From the NCBI GenBank assembly GCA_046729855.1, contig JBKPHM010000058.1, forward strand, positions 1 to 61,130: a DNA stretch of 61,130 nt. Reading direction: 5' to 3'. The stretch comes from DATHSY01 sp046729855 (GTDB lineage Bacteria > Actinomycetota > UBA4738 > HRBIN12). The position numbers were made by a program, and so were the translations under genes. The notes under the pieces are model-generated. The model worked only from the letters and a program-made list of their open reading frames with translations, did no database searches and was not told the DNA's origin. Shown here in pieces: positions 53,324 to 61,130 of this stretch (positions within the stretch are counted from its first letter, which is position 1; each line of letters begins with the position of its first letter).

Positions 53324-53665
53324 ATGCGGTTCGAGTTCGACAGAGACGGTCACCGTGTGGCGAGCGTGCTGTGGGAGGGCCCGGGGCAGGTCGAGGTCGA
53401 GGTCACCGACCAGGCCGATCGGCCGCGGTTCGATCGGTTCTTCGGGACAGAGGTCGTCTACATGGACGCCGGGCTCGACTTCGGCGGCGGCATGAGCGAA
53501 GGCGGTCTGACCCAGCGCAGGCGCGATTGGACGCCGTGGGAGTTCGAGCGCGCATGCCGAAGTCTGGCGCACGAGCTGGCGTGCACGGTGCGGCGCGTCG
53601 AGACGGGGCCAGTCGAAGACAGAAGGCCCGAGGAGCGGCGACCGGCGGAGGCCGCGGCGCGATGA
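53324..53665 (+). CDS. small protein of unknown function in the ilv operon
   Basis: 113-residue acidic-then-basic protein beginning MRFEFDRDGHRVASVLWEGP, with a strand-rich first half, an aromatic DWTPWEFERACRSLAHEL helix and a charged disordered tail. GAGGAG at 53311-53316 supports ATG 53324; an ATG at 53234 in the same frame lies inside the terminator and is rejected. The stop overlaps the ilvB ATG (ATGA at 53662). I recognise no family. Its place between attenuator and ilvB suggests a role with acetohydroxyacid synthase or its regulation. Confidence 0.75.
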   Translation: MRFEFDRDGHRVASVLWEGPGQVEVEVTDQADRPRFDRFFGTEVVYMDAGLDFGGGMSEGGLTQRRRDWTPWEFERACRSLAHELACTVRRVETGPVEDRRPEERRPAEAAAR

Positions 53666-55410
53666 GGGTCACAGGCGCCCAGGCCCTGTTCAAGGCGCTC
53701 GAGGGCGAGGGCGTCGACGTCGTCTTCGGCATCCCGGGGGGCGCGATCCTCCCGGCGTACGACCCGCTGATCGACTCGAGCGTCCGCCACCTGCTCACGC
53801 GGCACGAGCAGGGGGCGGGCCACGCGGCCGAGGGCTACGCCTGGGCGACCGGCAAGGTCGGCGTCTGCATGGCGACCTCGGGCCCCGGCGGCTGCAACCT
53901 GGTCACGCCCCTCGCCGACGCGAAGATGGACTCCGTCCCGATCGTCGCGATCACCGGACAGGTCCCGTCGCCGGTCGTCGGCAACGACGCCTTCCAGGAG
54001 GCCGACATCACGGGCATCACGATGCCGGTCACCAAGCACAACTTCCTCGTGAAGTCGCCCGGCGAGGTCGCCGAGACGATCCGGGAGGCCTTCCACATCG
54101 CGCGCACGGGCCGTCCAGGCCCCGTCCTCGTCGACATCCCAAAGGACATCCTGATCAACGAGACCGACTGGCGGTGGCCCAACGTCGTGGACCTGCCAGG
54201 CTACAGGCCCACCACGAAGGGCAACCTGAAGCAGGTCCGCGAGGCCGTCAGGCTGATCCTGGAGGCCGAGCGCCCCGTGCTGTACGTCGGCGGCGGAGTG
54301 ATCAAGGCCGACGCCTCGAAGGAGCTGCTCGAGCTCGCGACCGAGGGCCACCTGCCGGTGGTCACCACGCTGATGGCGCGCGGCGCCTTCCCGGACTCGC
54401 ACGAGCTCGCGCTGGGGATGCCCGGCATGCACGGCTGCTACACGGCGGTCACCGCGATGCAGAGGGCCGACCTGCTGGTTTCGCTGGGCGCGCGGTTCGA
54501 CGACCGCGTCACCGGCCAGCTCTCCACGTTCGCCGCGAACGCGAAGATCGTCCACGCCGACATCGACCCGGCCGAGATCGGCAAGAACCGCACGGCCGAC
54601 GTGCCCATCGTTGGTGACGTCCGCGACATCATCGCGAAGCTCGTCACCGAGCTGCGTCGTCAGCAAGAGGAGCGGCAGGGCGTGCCCGACCGTTCGGCGT
54701 GGCTGCGGACACTCGCGGCGTGGAAAGAGCGATACCCGCTCCGATACGAGCAGCCGGACGATGGCCTGCTCAAGCCGCAGTTCGCGATCGATCGCCTCTA
54801 CGCGCTCACCGGCGGCGACGCGATCGTCGTCGCGGGCGTAGGCCAGCACCAGATGTGGGCGTCGCAGTTCTGGCGTTTCAACGAGCCGCGGACCTGGATC
54901 AACTCGGGTGGCCTGGGAACGATGGGGTTCGCCGTGCCGGCGGCACTGGGCGCGAAGACGGGCCGTCCCGACCGCCGCGTGATCGCGATCGACGGCGACG
55001 GCTGCTTCCAGATGACGGCGCAAGAGCTGGCTACGTCGACGACGGAGGGCATCCCGTTCATCACCGCGATCATGAACAACGCGTATCTCGGGATGGTGCG
55101 GCAGTGGCAGGAGCTCTTCTACAAGGAACGCTACTCGCAGGTGTACCTGACGCACGACACGCCCGACTACGTGAAGCTCGCCGAAGCCTTCGGTGCCGTC
55201 GGCCTGCGGGCCGAGCATGCCGACGAGGTGGATCCGGTGATCGAGAAGGCGCTGTCCGTCGAGGACCGCAGCGTCGTGATCGACTTCCGCTGCGACCCGG
55301 GAGAGATGGTGTTCCCGATGGTGCCGGCGGGGGCGTCGAACGACGACATCATCATCGGCCCCGGCGGGCTCAAGCCCGTCGACGACCCGGCCGAGGCACC
55401 GATCGCATGA
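53662..55410 (+). CDS. ilvB: acetolactate synthase large (catalytic) subunit
   Basis: 582-residue thiamine-diphosphate enzyme. The N-terminal PYR domain has FGIPGGAILPAYDPL and catalytic Glu49 in TRHEQGAGHAAEGYA. The central FAD-type domain has GARFDDRVTG, and the C-terminal PP domain has the ThDP motif GDGCFQMTAQEL ending at NN in MNNAYLGMVRQWQ. It makes acetolactate or acetohydroxybutyrate, the first common step of valine/leucine/isoleucine synthesis. It overlaps the preceding small gene and ilvN by ATGA junctions. Confidence 0.97.
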   Translation: MRVTGAQALFKALEGEGVDVVFGIPGGAILPAYDPLIDSSVRHLLTRHEQGAGHAAEGYAWATGKVGVCMATSGPGGCNLVTPLADAKMDSVPIVAITGQVPSPVVGNDAFQEADITGITMPVTKHNFLVKSPGEVAETIREAFHIARTGRPGPVLVDIPKDILINETDWRWPNVVDLPGYRPTTKGNLKQVREAVRLILEAERPVLYVGGGVIKADASKELLELATEGHLPVVTTLMARGAFPDSHELALGMPGMHGCYTAVTAMQRADLLVSLGARFDDRVTGQLSTFAANAKIVHADIDPAEIGKNRTADVPIVGDVRDIIAKLVTELRRQQEERQGVPDRSAWLRTLAAWKERYPLRYEQPDDGLLKPQFAIDRLYALTGGDAIVVAGVGQHQMWASQFWRFNEPRTWINSGGLGTMGFAVPAALGAKTGRPDRRVIAIDGDGCFQMTAQELATSTTEGIPFITAIMNNAYLGMVRQWQELFYKERYSQVYLTHDTPDYVKLAEAFGAVGLRAEHADEVDPVIEKALSVEDRSVVIDFRCDPGEMVFPMVPAGASNDDIIIGPGGLKPVDDPAEAPIA

Positions 55411-55967
55411 GCCTTCACACGCTCTCCGTGCTCGTCGAAGACAAGCCGGGCGTGCTGACGCGCGTGGCCGGCTTGTTTGCCGCACGCGGGTTCAACATCG
55501 ACTCCCTCGCCGTCGGACCGACAGGAGACTCCGGCCTGTCGCGGATGACGATCGTCGTGGACGTGGAATCCAAGCCGCTCGAGCAGGTCACGAAGCAGCT
55601 CAACAAGCTGATCAACGTCATCAAGATCCTCGAGCACGATCCGAGTGCAGCGGTCGAGCGCGAGCTGATGCTCGTCAAGGTCCGGACCAAAGGTGACGAC
55701 CGGCAGCGCGTAATGGAGATCGCGTCGGTGTTCCGCGTGAACGTCGTCGATGTGACACACGCCACGCTCACGCTCGAGGCGACCGGCAAGCCGGAGAAGC
55801 TCGAGGCGCTGCTCGAGCTGCTGCGCGACTTCGGGATCGTCGAGGTGTCGCGAACGGGACGGATCGCCCTTGCGCGTGGCGACCGCGGGATCCGAGAGCG
55901 GGTGAACGGCAGGCGGCTGGCCGCCGTCGGCGGCGACCAGCCGGAGTGGACCGGCGGAGGCGTATAG
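55407..55967 (+). CDS. ilvN: acetolactate synthase small (regulatory) subunit
   Basis: 186-residue IlvN with an N-terminal ACT domain (LHTLSVLVEDKPGVLTRVAGLFAARGFNI is its opening strand-helix), then DSGLSRMTIVVD and a C-terminal regulatory domain (RELMLVKVRT, RVNVVDVTHATLTLEATG). It stimulates IlvB and gives feedback inhibition by valine. The start is fixed by the ATGA overlap with ilvB. A 37-bp gap precedes ilvC. Confidence 0.96.
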   Translation: MSLHTLSVLVEDKPGVLTRVAGLFAARGFNIDSLAVGPTGDSGLSRMTIVVDVESKPLEQVTKQLNKLINVIKILEHDPSAAVERELMLVKVRTKGDDRQRVMEIASVFRVNVVDVTHATLTLEATGKPEKLEALLELLRDFGIVEVSRTGRIALARGDRGIRERVNGRRLAAVGGDQPEWTGGGV

Positions 55968-56004
55968 GAGCCCGCCGCGGCGGGGTCAAGGGGGTCGACC
56001 GGGG

Positions 56005-57018
56005 ATGGCCACGATCTACCGCGAGAACGCCACCGACCGATCGGCGCTCGAAGGTCAGCGGATCGCCGTTCTTGGGTTCGGCAGCCAAGGGCATGCGCAC
56101 GCGCAGAACCTGCGCGACGCGGGCTTCGACGTGCGCGTCGGCCTCCGTGGGGGGTCGACCTCGTGGCCGAAGGCGGAAGAGGCGGGCCTGAACGTCCTGC
56201 CGACGGCCGACGCGGTCGCCGACGCCGACGTCGTGATGGTCGTCCTGCCCGACACCTCGCACCGGAAGGTCTACGCCGACGACATCGCGCCCAACCTCAA
56301 GGCAGGCGACATGCTGATGTTCGCCCACGGCTTCAGCATCCACTTCGGCACGGTCCGGCCGCCGGGCGACGTTGACGTCACGATGATCGCGCCGAAAGGG
56401 CCCGGTCACCTCGTCCGCCGCACGTACGAGCAGGGGATCGGGACGCCGGCGCTCGTCGCGGTGCACCAGGACGCCACCGGCAAGGCGCTCGACCGCGCGC
56501 TCGCTTACGGCGCCGGGATCGGCGCGGCGCGGGCCGGCATCATCGAGACGACCTTCAAAGAGGAGACCGAGACCGACCTGTTCGGCGAGCAGACGGTCCT
56601 CTGCGGCGGGATCTCCGAGCTGGTGAAGGCGGGGTACGACACGCTCGTCGAGGCGGGCTACCAGCCGGAGATCGCGTACTTCGAGTGCCTTCACGAGCTG
56701 AAGCTGATCATCGACCTGATCTACGAGGGCGGCCTGTCATGGATGCGGTACTCCGTGTCGGACACGGCCGAGTGGGGTGACTACCGGAGCGGCCCGCGCG
56801 TCGTCGACGAGGGCGTGCGCGACCGCATGCGGCAGGTCCTGGCCGAGGTCCAGAGCGGCGCCTTCGCGAAGGAGTGGATCGGGGAGGCCGACGCTGGCTT
56901 CCCCCACTTCCTCGCGCTCCGCAGGGAGGAGCGCTCGTCCCAGCTCGAGCAGGTGGGACGGGGGCTCCGGCGGATGATGCCCTGGCTGGAGTCCGAGAGG
57001 AAGGTGCCACCGACATGA
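56005..57018 (+). CDS. ilvC: ketol-acid reductoisomerase (class I)
   Basis: 337-residue KARI that converts acetolactate to dihydroxyisovalerate with NAD(P)H and magnesium. It has VLGFGSQGHAHAQNLRDAG, the LRGGSTSW phosphate-binding loop, APKGPGHLVRRTYEQG, KEETETDLFGEQTVL (metal Asp/Glu) and the helical knot domain with ECLHELKLIIDLIYEGG. The length is typical of class I. An overlap with leuA at 57015 (ATGA) couples them. Confidence 0.97.
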   Translation: MATIYRENATDRSALEGQRIAVLGFGSQGHAHAQNLRDAGFDVRVGLRGGSTSWPKAEEAGLNVLPTADAVADADVVMVVLPDTSHRKVYADDIAPNLKAGDMLMFAHGFSIHFGTVRPPGDVDVTMIAPKGPGHLVRRTYEQGIGTPALVAVHQDATGKALDRALAYGAGIGAARAGIIETTFKEETETDLFGEQTVLCGGISELVKAGYDTLVEAGYQPEIAYFECLHELKLIIDLIYEGGLSWMRYSVSDTAEWGDYRSGPRVVDEGVRDRMRQVLAEVQSGAFAKEWIGEADAGFPHFLALRREERSSQLEQVGRGLRRMMPWLESERKVPPT

Positions 57019-58559
57019 CCGACCCTGACGTAGTACGGATCTTCGACACCACGCTGCGCGACGGCGAGCAGGCGCCCGGCATCGCGCTCACCAAGGCCGA
57101 GAAGGTCGAGATCGCCGAGCAACTTGCGCGTCTCAACGTCGACATCATCGAGGCCGGCTTCGCGATCAGCTCGGACGGGGAATTCGACGCCGTCCGGGAG
57201 ATCGCGATGAGCGTGCGAGGCCCCGTGATCGCCTCGCTCGCTCGCGTCGTGCCGGGCGACATCGAGCGCTCCGCCGAGGCGCTGAAGGGCGCCGAGCGCA
57301 TGCGGATCCACACGTTCATCTCGACGTCTCAGATCCACATGGACGCGATGCTGCGGATGAGCCACAACCAGGTCCTCGAGGCGATCCGCGACGGCGTGAA
57401 GCTCGCGCGGTCTTACACCGAGGACGTCGAGTTCAGCGCGCAGGACGCCACCCGCACCGAGATGGACTTCCTGCTCGAGTGTTTCCGGGTCGCCGTCGAA
57501 GAGGGCGCCACGACGATCAACGTGCCGGACACGGTCGGGTACGCGATGCCGCACGAGTTCGGCGAGATGGTCCGCCGCGTCCGGGAGGCGACGCCCGACC
57601 ACGTGGTGATCTCGACGCACTGCCACAACGACCTCGGCCTGGCCGTCGCCAACTCCCTGGCCGGCATCAGGAACGGCGCCCGGCAGGTCGAGGTGGCCGC
57701 GAACGGGATCGGGGAGCGCGCCGGAAACTGCTCGCTCGAGGAGATCGCCATGATCGTCCACACGCGGGCCGAGGCGCTCGGCCTGCGGCACGGGCTCAAC
57801 ATTAGAGAGATCACGCGGACCTCTCGGCTGGTCTCCTCGCTGACCGGGTACGGCGTGCAGCCGAACAAGGCCGTCGTCGGCTCGAGCGCATTCGCGCACG
57901 AGAGCGGCATCCACCAGCACGGCGTGCTGTCCAGCCGGGCGACCTACGAGATCATGGACCCGGTCGCGATTGGCCTCGAGGGCAATCGGATCGTGCTCGG
58001 GAAGCACTCGGGCCGGCACGCCTTCGCCGATGCCCTCCAGAAGATCGGGCTCGAGGTCGACCAGGACCACCTGGACCGGGCGTTCGCCCGCTTCAAGGAG
58101 CTTGCCGACCGCAAGATCCAGCTCACCGACGAGGACCTCCACGCGATCGTCGCGGAGGAGCTCGGCTCGACCGAGCGCGACACATTCGTGCTCGACTCCG
58201 TGGTCGTCGGCGGCGGGACGCACCTCCAGCCGCGCGCGACGGTCCACCTGAAGCGCGGCGACGAAACGATCGAGGAATCGGCGATGGGCGATGGGCTGAT
58301 CGACGCCGCGATGGGCGCGATCCAGCGGGCCGCCGGCGTCGAGGCCCGGCTCGTGTCGTTCAACGTCTCGAGCGTGACGGGCGGATCGGACGCGTTGGGC
58401 GACGTCGTGGTGCAGCTGGACGTCGAGGGCCGGCGCGTGACGGGACGCGGCGTCGCGACCGACGTGGTCGAGGCCTCGGCCCGCGCATACCTCGCGGCGA
58501 TCAACCGTGCGCTCCAGCTGACGAACGGCCACACCGACGGAACGGACGTGCGCCCGTGA
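57015..58559 (+). CDS. leuA: 2-isopropylmalate synthase
   Basis: 514-residue HMG-lyase-like barrel enzyme, first committed leucine step (acetyl-CoA plus 2-oxoisovalerate). The N-terminus has DTTLRDGEQAPGIALT, the metal site is in STHCHNDLGLAVANSLAG, ESGIHQHGVL is the linker signature and a C-terminal LeuA regulatory domain (about 390-514) holds ERDTFVLDSVVVGGG. Unlike the long actinobacterial LeuA of about 600-640 residues it is of the shorter form. The start overlaps ilvC. Confidence 0.95.
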   Translation: MTDPDVVRIFDTTLRDGEQAPGIALTKAEKVEIAEQLARLNVDIIEAGFAISSDGEFDAVREIAMSVRGPVIASLARVVPGDIERSAEALKGAERMRIHTFISTSQIHMDAMLRMSHNQVLEAIRDGVKLARSYTEDVEFSAQDATRTEMDFLLECFRVAVEEGATTINVPDTVGYAMPHEFGEMVRRVREATPDHVVISTHCHNDLGLAVANSLAGIRNGARQVEVAANGIGERAGNCSLEEIAMIVHTRAEALGLRHGLNIREITRTSRLVSSLTGYGVQPNKAVVGSSAFAHESGIHQHGVLSSRATYEIMDPVAIGLEGNRIVLGKHSGRHAFADALQKIGLEVDQDHLDRAFARFKELADRKIQLTDEDLHAIVAEELGSTERDTFVLDSVVVGGGTHLQPRATVHLKRGDETIEESAMGDGLIDAAMGAIQRAAGVEARLVSFNVSSVTGGSDALGDVVVQLDVEGRRVTGRGVATDVVEASARAYLAAINRALQLTNGHTDGTDVRP

Positions 58560-59620
58560 CCGAGCGGAGCCACCGGATCGGGGTGATCCCCGGCGACGGG
58601 ACCGGGCCCGAGGTCGTGGGCGAGGCCCTGAAGGTCCTGGACGCCGCCCGCGCCGAGGAGGGGTTCGACGCAGAGTTCATCCGCTTCGACCTCGGTGGCG
58701 AGCGGTACCTGCGAACCGGCGAGGTCCTGCCCGACGACGAGCTCGAACGGCTGCGTGGGTGCGACGCCGTGCTGCTCGGTGCGGTCGGTCACCCGGACGT
58801 GAGGCCGGGGGTCCTCGAGCGCGAGCTGCTGCTGCGGATCCGGTTCGAGTTGGATCAGTACGTCAACCTGCGGCCGGTGATCCGGTACCCGGGCGTGAAG
58901 ACGCTCGTGCCGTCGCACGGCGAGGACGACGTCGACCTGGTCGTCGTCCGCGAGAACAGCGAAGGGCTCTACACGGGTGCCGGGGGGTTCCACCGCAAGG
59001 GCACACCGCACGAGGTCGCCCTCCAGGAGTCGGTGAACACGCGCCACGGCGTCGAGCGGATCGTCCGGTACGCGTTCGACCTCGCGATGAAGCCCGGGCG
59101 ACGGCGGAAGGTGACGCTGGTCCACAAGACCAACGTGCTGACGTTCGCCGGCGACCTCTACCAGCGGGTCCTGAACGAGGTGTCGGCCGAGTACCCGGAC
59201 GTGACGACCGATTACGTGCACGTCGACGCCGCCTGTATCTATTTCCTCGACATGCCGTCGCGCTTCGACGTGATCGTCACGGACAACATGTTCGGCGACA
59301 TCATCACGGACCTCGGCGCGATGATCCAAGGCGGGATGGGGATCGCCGCCGGCGGCAACATCAACCCGCACGGAGTCTCGATGTTCGAGCCGATCGGCGG
59401 GACGGCGCCCGATCACATGGGCAAGGGCACGATCAACCCGCTCGCCGCGATCGGCGCGCTGGGCATGCTCCTTGAGAACGTTGGTGAGGCGTCCGCGGCG
59501 GCGCGCGTGGACGCGGGGATCCGGTTCGCGTGCTCGAAGATGGCGTCGATGCGGGCGGGCGAGATGGGCTTCTCGACGTCTGAGGTGGGCGACCTGGTCG
59601 TCGAGGGGGCGTCGTCGTGA
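58556..59620 (+). CDS. leuB: 3-isopropylmalate dehydrogenase
   Basis: 354-residue isocitrate/isopropylmalate-type dehydrogenase: IGVIPGDGTGPEVV, VVRENSEGLYTG, HKTNVLTFAGDLY, the metal-binding NMFGDIITDLGAMIQGGMGIAAGGNINP and EPIGGTAPDHMGKG. It oxidises and decarboxylates 3-isopropylmalate in leucine synthesis. Placed next to cimA it may also act on 3-methylmalate. The GTG start overlaps the leuA stop (GTGA). Confidence 0.94.
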   Translation: MTERSHRIGVIPGDGTGPEVVGEALKVLDAARAEEGFDAEFIRFDLGGERYLRTGEVLPDDELERLRGCDAVLLGAVGHPDVRPGVLERELLLRIRFELDQYVNLRPVIRYPGVKTLVPSHGEDDVDLVVVRENSEGLYTGAGGFHRKGTPHEVALQESVNTRHGVERIVRYAFDLAMKPGRRRKVTLVHKTNVLTFAGDLYQRVLNEVSAEYPDVTTDYVHVDAACIYFLDMPSRFDVIVTDNMFGDIITDLGAMIQGGMGIAAGGNINPHGVSMFEPIGGTAPDHMGKGTINPLAAIGALGMLLENVGEASAAARVDAGIRFACSKMASMRAGEMGFSTSEVGDLVVEGASS

Positions 59621-61130
59621 CCGGCTCGACAGTGGAGCTCTACGACACCACGCTGCGCGACGGCGCGCAGCAGGCAGATCTCTCGTACACGGTCGAGGAC
59701 CGCCTGCGGATCCTGCACAAGCTCGACGCCGTCGGCTTCCCTTACGTCGAGGGTGGATGGCCAGGCGCGACGCCGCGAGACACCGAGTTCTTCCAGCTCG
59801 CGACGAAGGAGACGCTGACGAACGCGACGCTTGTTGCGTTCGGCATGACCCGCAGGGTCGGTGAGCGAGCCGAGGACTCGCAGATCCTGCGCCACCTGCT
59901 CGACGCAGGCACCGAGGTGGTCTGCGTCGTCGGGAAGTCGTGGGACCTCCACGTGACGGAGGCACTTCGCACCGACCTCGCGGAGGGCATCGCGATGGTC
60001 CGCGACACGGTCGCGTTCCTGCGGAGCGAGGGCCGGCGCGTGTTCTTCGACGCCGAGCACTTCTTCGATGGGTATCGCTCCGACTCCGCGTTCGCGATGG
60101 CCGTCCTGGCTGCAGCCGAGGAGACCGGGGCCGAACGACTTGTTCTGTGCGACACGAACGGCGGCATGCTGCCGTTCGACGTCGCGCGGATCGTGCGCGA
60201 CGTGAAATCGAAGGCCAGCGCCCCGCTCGGGATCCACGTCCACAACGATGCCGGCTGCGCGGTCGCGAACTCGCTCGTCGCCATCGATGCCGGCGTCCTC
60301 CAGGTCCAAGGCACCGTCAACGGATACGGGGAGCGGACCGGCAACGCCGACATCGTCCCGATCGCCGCGGACCTCGCGCTCAAGATGGGCGTTCCCGACG
60401 CGCTTCCTGGCGGCTCCGTCGAGCACCTGACCGAGCTCGCGCATTACGTCGCCGAGGTGGCGAACCTCGCGCCCGAGGCGCGGCAGCCGTTCGCGGGACG
60501 GTACGCGTTCACGCACAAGGCCGGCCTGCACACGAGCGGCGTGGCTCGCGTGTCGCGCGCGTACGAGCACGTGCCGCCCGAGGCGGTCGGGAACCGGCGG
60601 GGCGTCGTCGCTTCGGATTACGGAGGCGGCTCGACGGTGAAGATGAAGGCCGCGGAGCTGGGGCTCGCGGTACCGGACGACGCGGTGTCCGGCGTGGTCC
60701 GCGAGCTGAAGGAGCGGGAGGCCGCGGGGTACGTGTTCGACATCGCCGACGCGTCGCTCGAGCTCCTGATGAGGCGCGCGACCGGGTGGACGCAGCCGTT
60801 CTTCCGGGTCGAGAGCTATCGCGTCCACGTCGAGCAGCGCGACGGGGAGGAGCCGCTGGCCGAGGCGACCGTGAAGGTCCGGACGAACGGCACGCGCCAT
60901 ATCGAGAGCGCGGAGGGCCACGGGCCCGTGGGCGCACTCGACAACGCGCTCCGCAAAGCGCTGTCGAACGACTACCCGGAGCTCGAGCACATCGTGCTGG
61001 AGGACTTCCGCGTTCGGGTCCTGGACGAGACCCACGGCACGGGAGCGGTCGTTCGCGTGCTGATCGATACGTCGAACGGACAACGCGAATGGACCACCGT
61101 CGGCGTCTCCGAGAACATCATCGAGGCGTC
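59617..61130 (+). CDS. cimA: (R)-citramalate synthase, cut by window edge
   Basis: Partial: 504 codons with no stop before the right edge, close to the usual roughly 530-residue length. It starts with GTG overlapping the leuB TGA. The barrel motif VELYDTTLRDGAQQADLSYTV, HVHNDAGCAVANSLVAI metal site, GNADIVPIAADLA, HKAGLHTSGVAR and C-terminal regulatory domain identify the CimA type (LeuA relatives in this operon read REGEQAPG-like instead). It makes citramalate from pyruvate and acetyl-CoA, a threonine-independent route to 2-oxobutyrate and isoleucine. Missing are only the last few dozen residues. Confidence 0.93.
   Translation, partial: MTGSTVELYDTTLRDGAQQADLSYTVEDRLRILHKLDAVGFPYVEGGWPGATPRDTEFFQLATKETLTNATLVAFGMTRRVGERAEDSQILRHLLDAGTEVVCVVGKSWDLHVTEALRTDLAEGIAMVRDTVAFLRSEGRRVFFDAEHFFDGYRSDSAFAMAVLAAAEETGAERLVLCDTNGGMLPFDVARIVRDVKSKASAPLGIHVHNDAGCAVANSLVAIDAGVLQVQGTVNGYGERTGNADIVPIAADLALKMGVPDALPGGSVEHLTELAHYVAEVANLAPEARQPFAGRYAFTHKAGLHTSGVARVSRAYEHVPPEAVGNRRGVVASDYGGGSTVKMKAAELGLAVPDDAVSGVVRELKEREAAGYVFDIADASLELLMRRATGWTQPFFRVESYRVHVEQRDGEEPLAEATVKVRTNGTRHIESAEGHGPVGALDNALRKALSNDYPELEHIVLEDFRVRVLDETHGTGAVVRVLIDTSNGQREWTTVGVSENIIEA

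Noticed and set aside
1..61130. Mobile elements, CRISPR arrays, tRNA or rRNA genes
   Set aside because: No transposase, integrase, terminal repeats, regularly spaced repeats or RNA gene signatures were seen on either strand.

Overview
The window is gene-dense, very G+C-rich DNA with GTG starts, many ATGA or GTGA stop/start overlaps and several start codons placed only a few bases after a TANNNT -10 box. The ilv leader-peptide attenuator, the sarcosine oxidase set and the amino-acid families fit an uncultured or little-studied member of the Actinomycetota. That placement is an inference from style and gene content, since no rRNA or ribosomal protein gene is present. I found no tRNA, CRISPR array, insertion sequence, integrase or phage gene. 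The final gene runs off the right edge, and the first may begin left of the window.

Layout. Positions 1-8.85 kb, mostly + strand: aldehyde dehydrogenase, metallophosphoesterase, a dimethylglycine-dehydrogenase-like FAD/GcvT fusion, a DmdA-like GcvT protein, a two-pore-helix-type ion channel, a DinB-like protein and a methylenetetrahydrofolate reductase. Positions 8.8-13.5 kb, - strand: a heterotetrameric sarcosine oxidase operon in the order soxB-soxD-soxA-soxG. Positions 13.9-23.4 kb: a cysteine-synthase-family enzyme, SDR, acyl-CoA dehydrogenase, 2-hydroxyacid dehydrogenase, TetR regulator, PYROXD2/phytoene-desaturase-like flavoprotein, NDP-forming acyl-CoA synthetase and a membrane protein. 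Positions 23.4-36.2 kb: a Tat-exported phosphoesterase, a lipoprotein, a fused cytidylyltransferase/CDP-alcohol phosphotransferase, a second acyl-CoA dehydrogenase, two amidohydrolases, a frameshifted TolB-like gene, an anchored beta-propeller, a second PYROXD2-like flavoprotein and an amidase. Positions 36.4-53.0 kb: two tandem DadA-like oxidases, ilvD, thrC, a small-ORF/nucleotidyltransferase/metallophosphoesterase set, an APC permease, and two further FAD/GcvT fusions, each coupled to a choline-kinase-like phosphotransferase. Positions 53.1-61.1 kb: a complete branched-chain amino acid operon with attenuator, leader peptide, an unknown small gene, ilvB, ilvN, ilvC, leuA, leuB and cimA.

How it fits together. 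The accessory part reads as a scavenging island for N-methylated or S-methylated compounds such as dimethylglycine, sarcosine, betaines or sulfonium osmolytes. Several flavoproteins demethylate or oxidise, GcvT domains pass one-carbon units to tetrahydrofolate, and MTHFR connects the methylene- and methyl-folate pools. The permease, amidohydrolases, amidase, ALDH and acyl-CoA enzymes would feed or clear side products. The exact substrates cannot be read from sequence.

Regulation. A palindrome TTGAACGGCGGTTCAG (core TGAAC-N4-GTTCA) occurs in three divergent intergenic regions. Those regions flank the acyl-CoA dehydrogenase, the TetR gene with the first PYROXD2-like gene, and the second PYROXD2-like gene. 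One copy overlaps the TetR gene's own strong promoter. This suggests a local TetR regulon not limited to one operon. The ilv operon has a classic transcription attenuator whose 18-residue leader peptide carries a Val-Leu-Val-Leu-Ile run.
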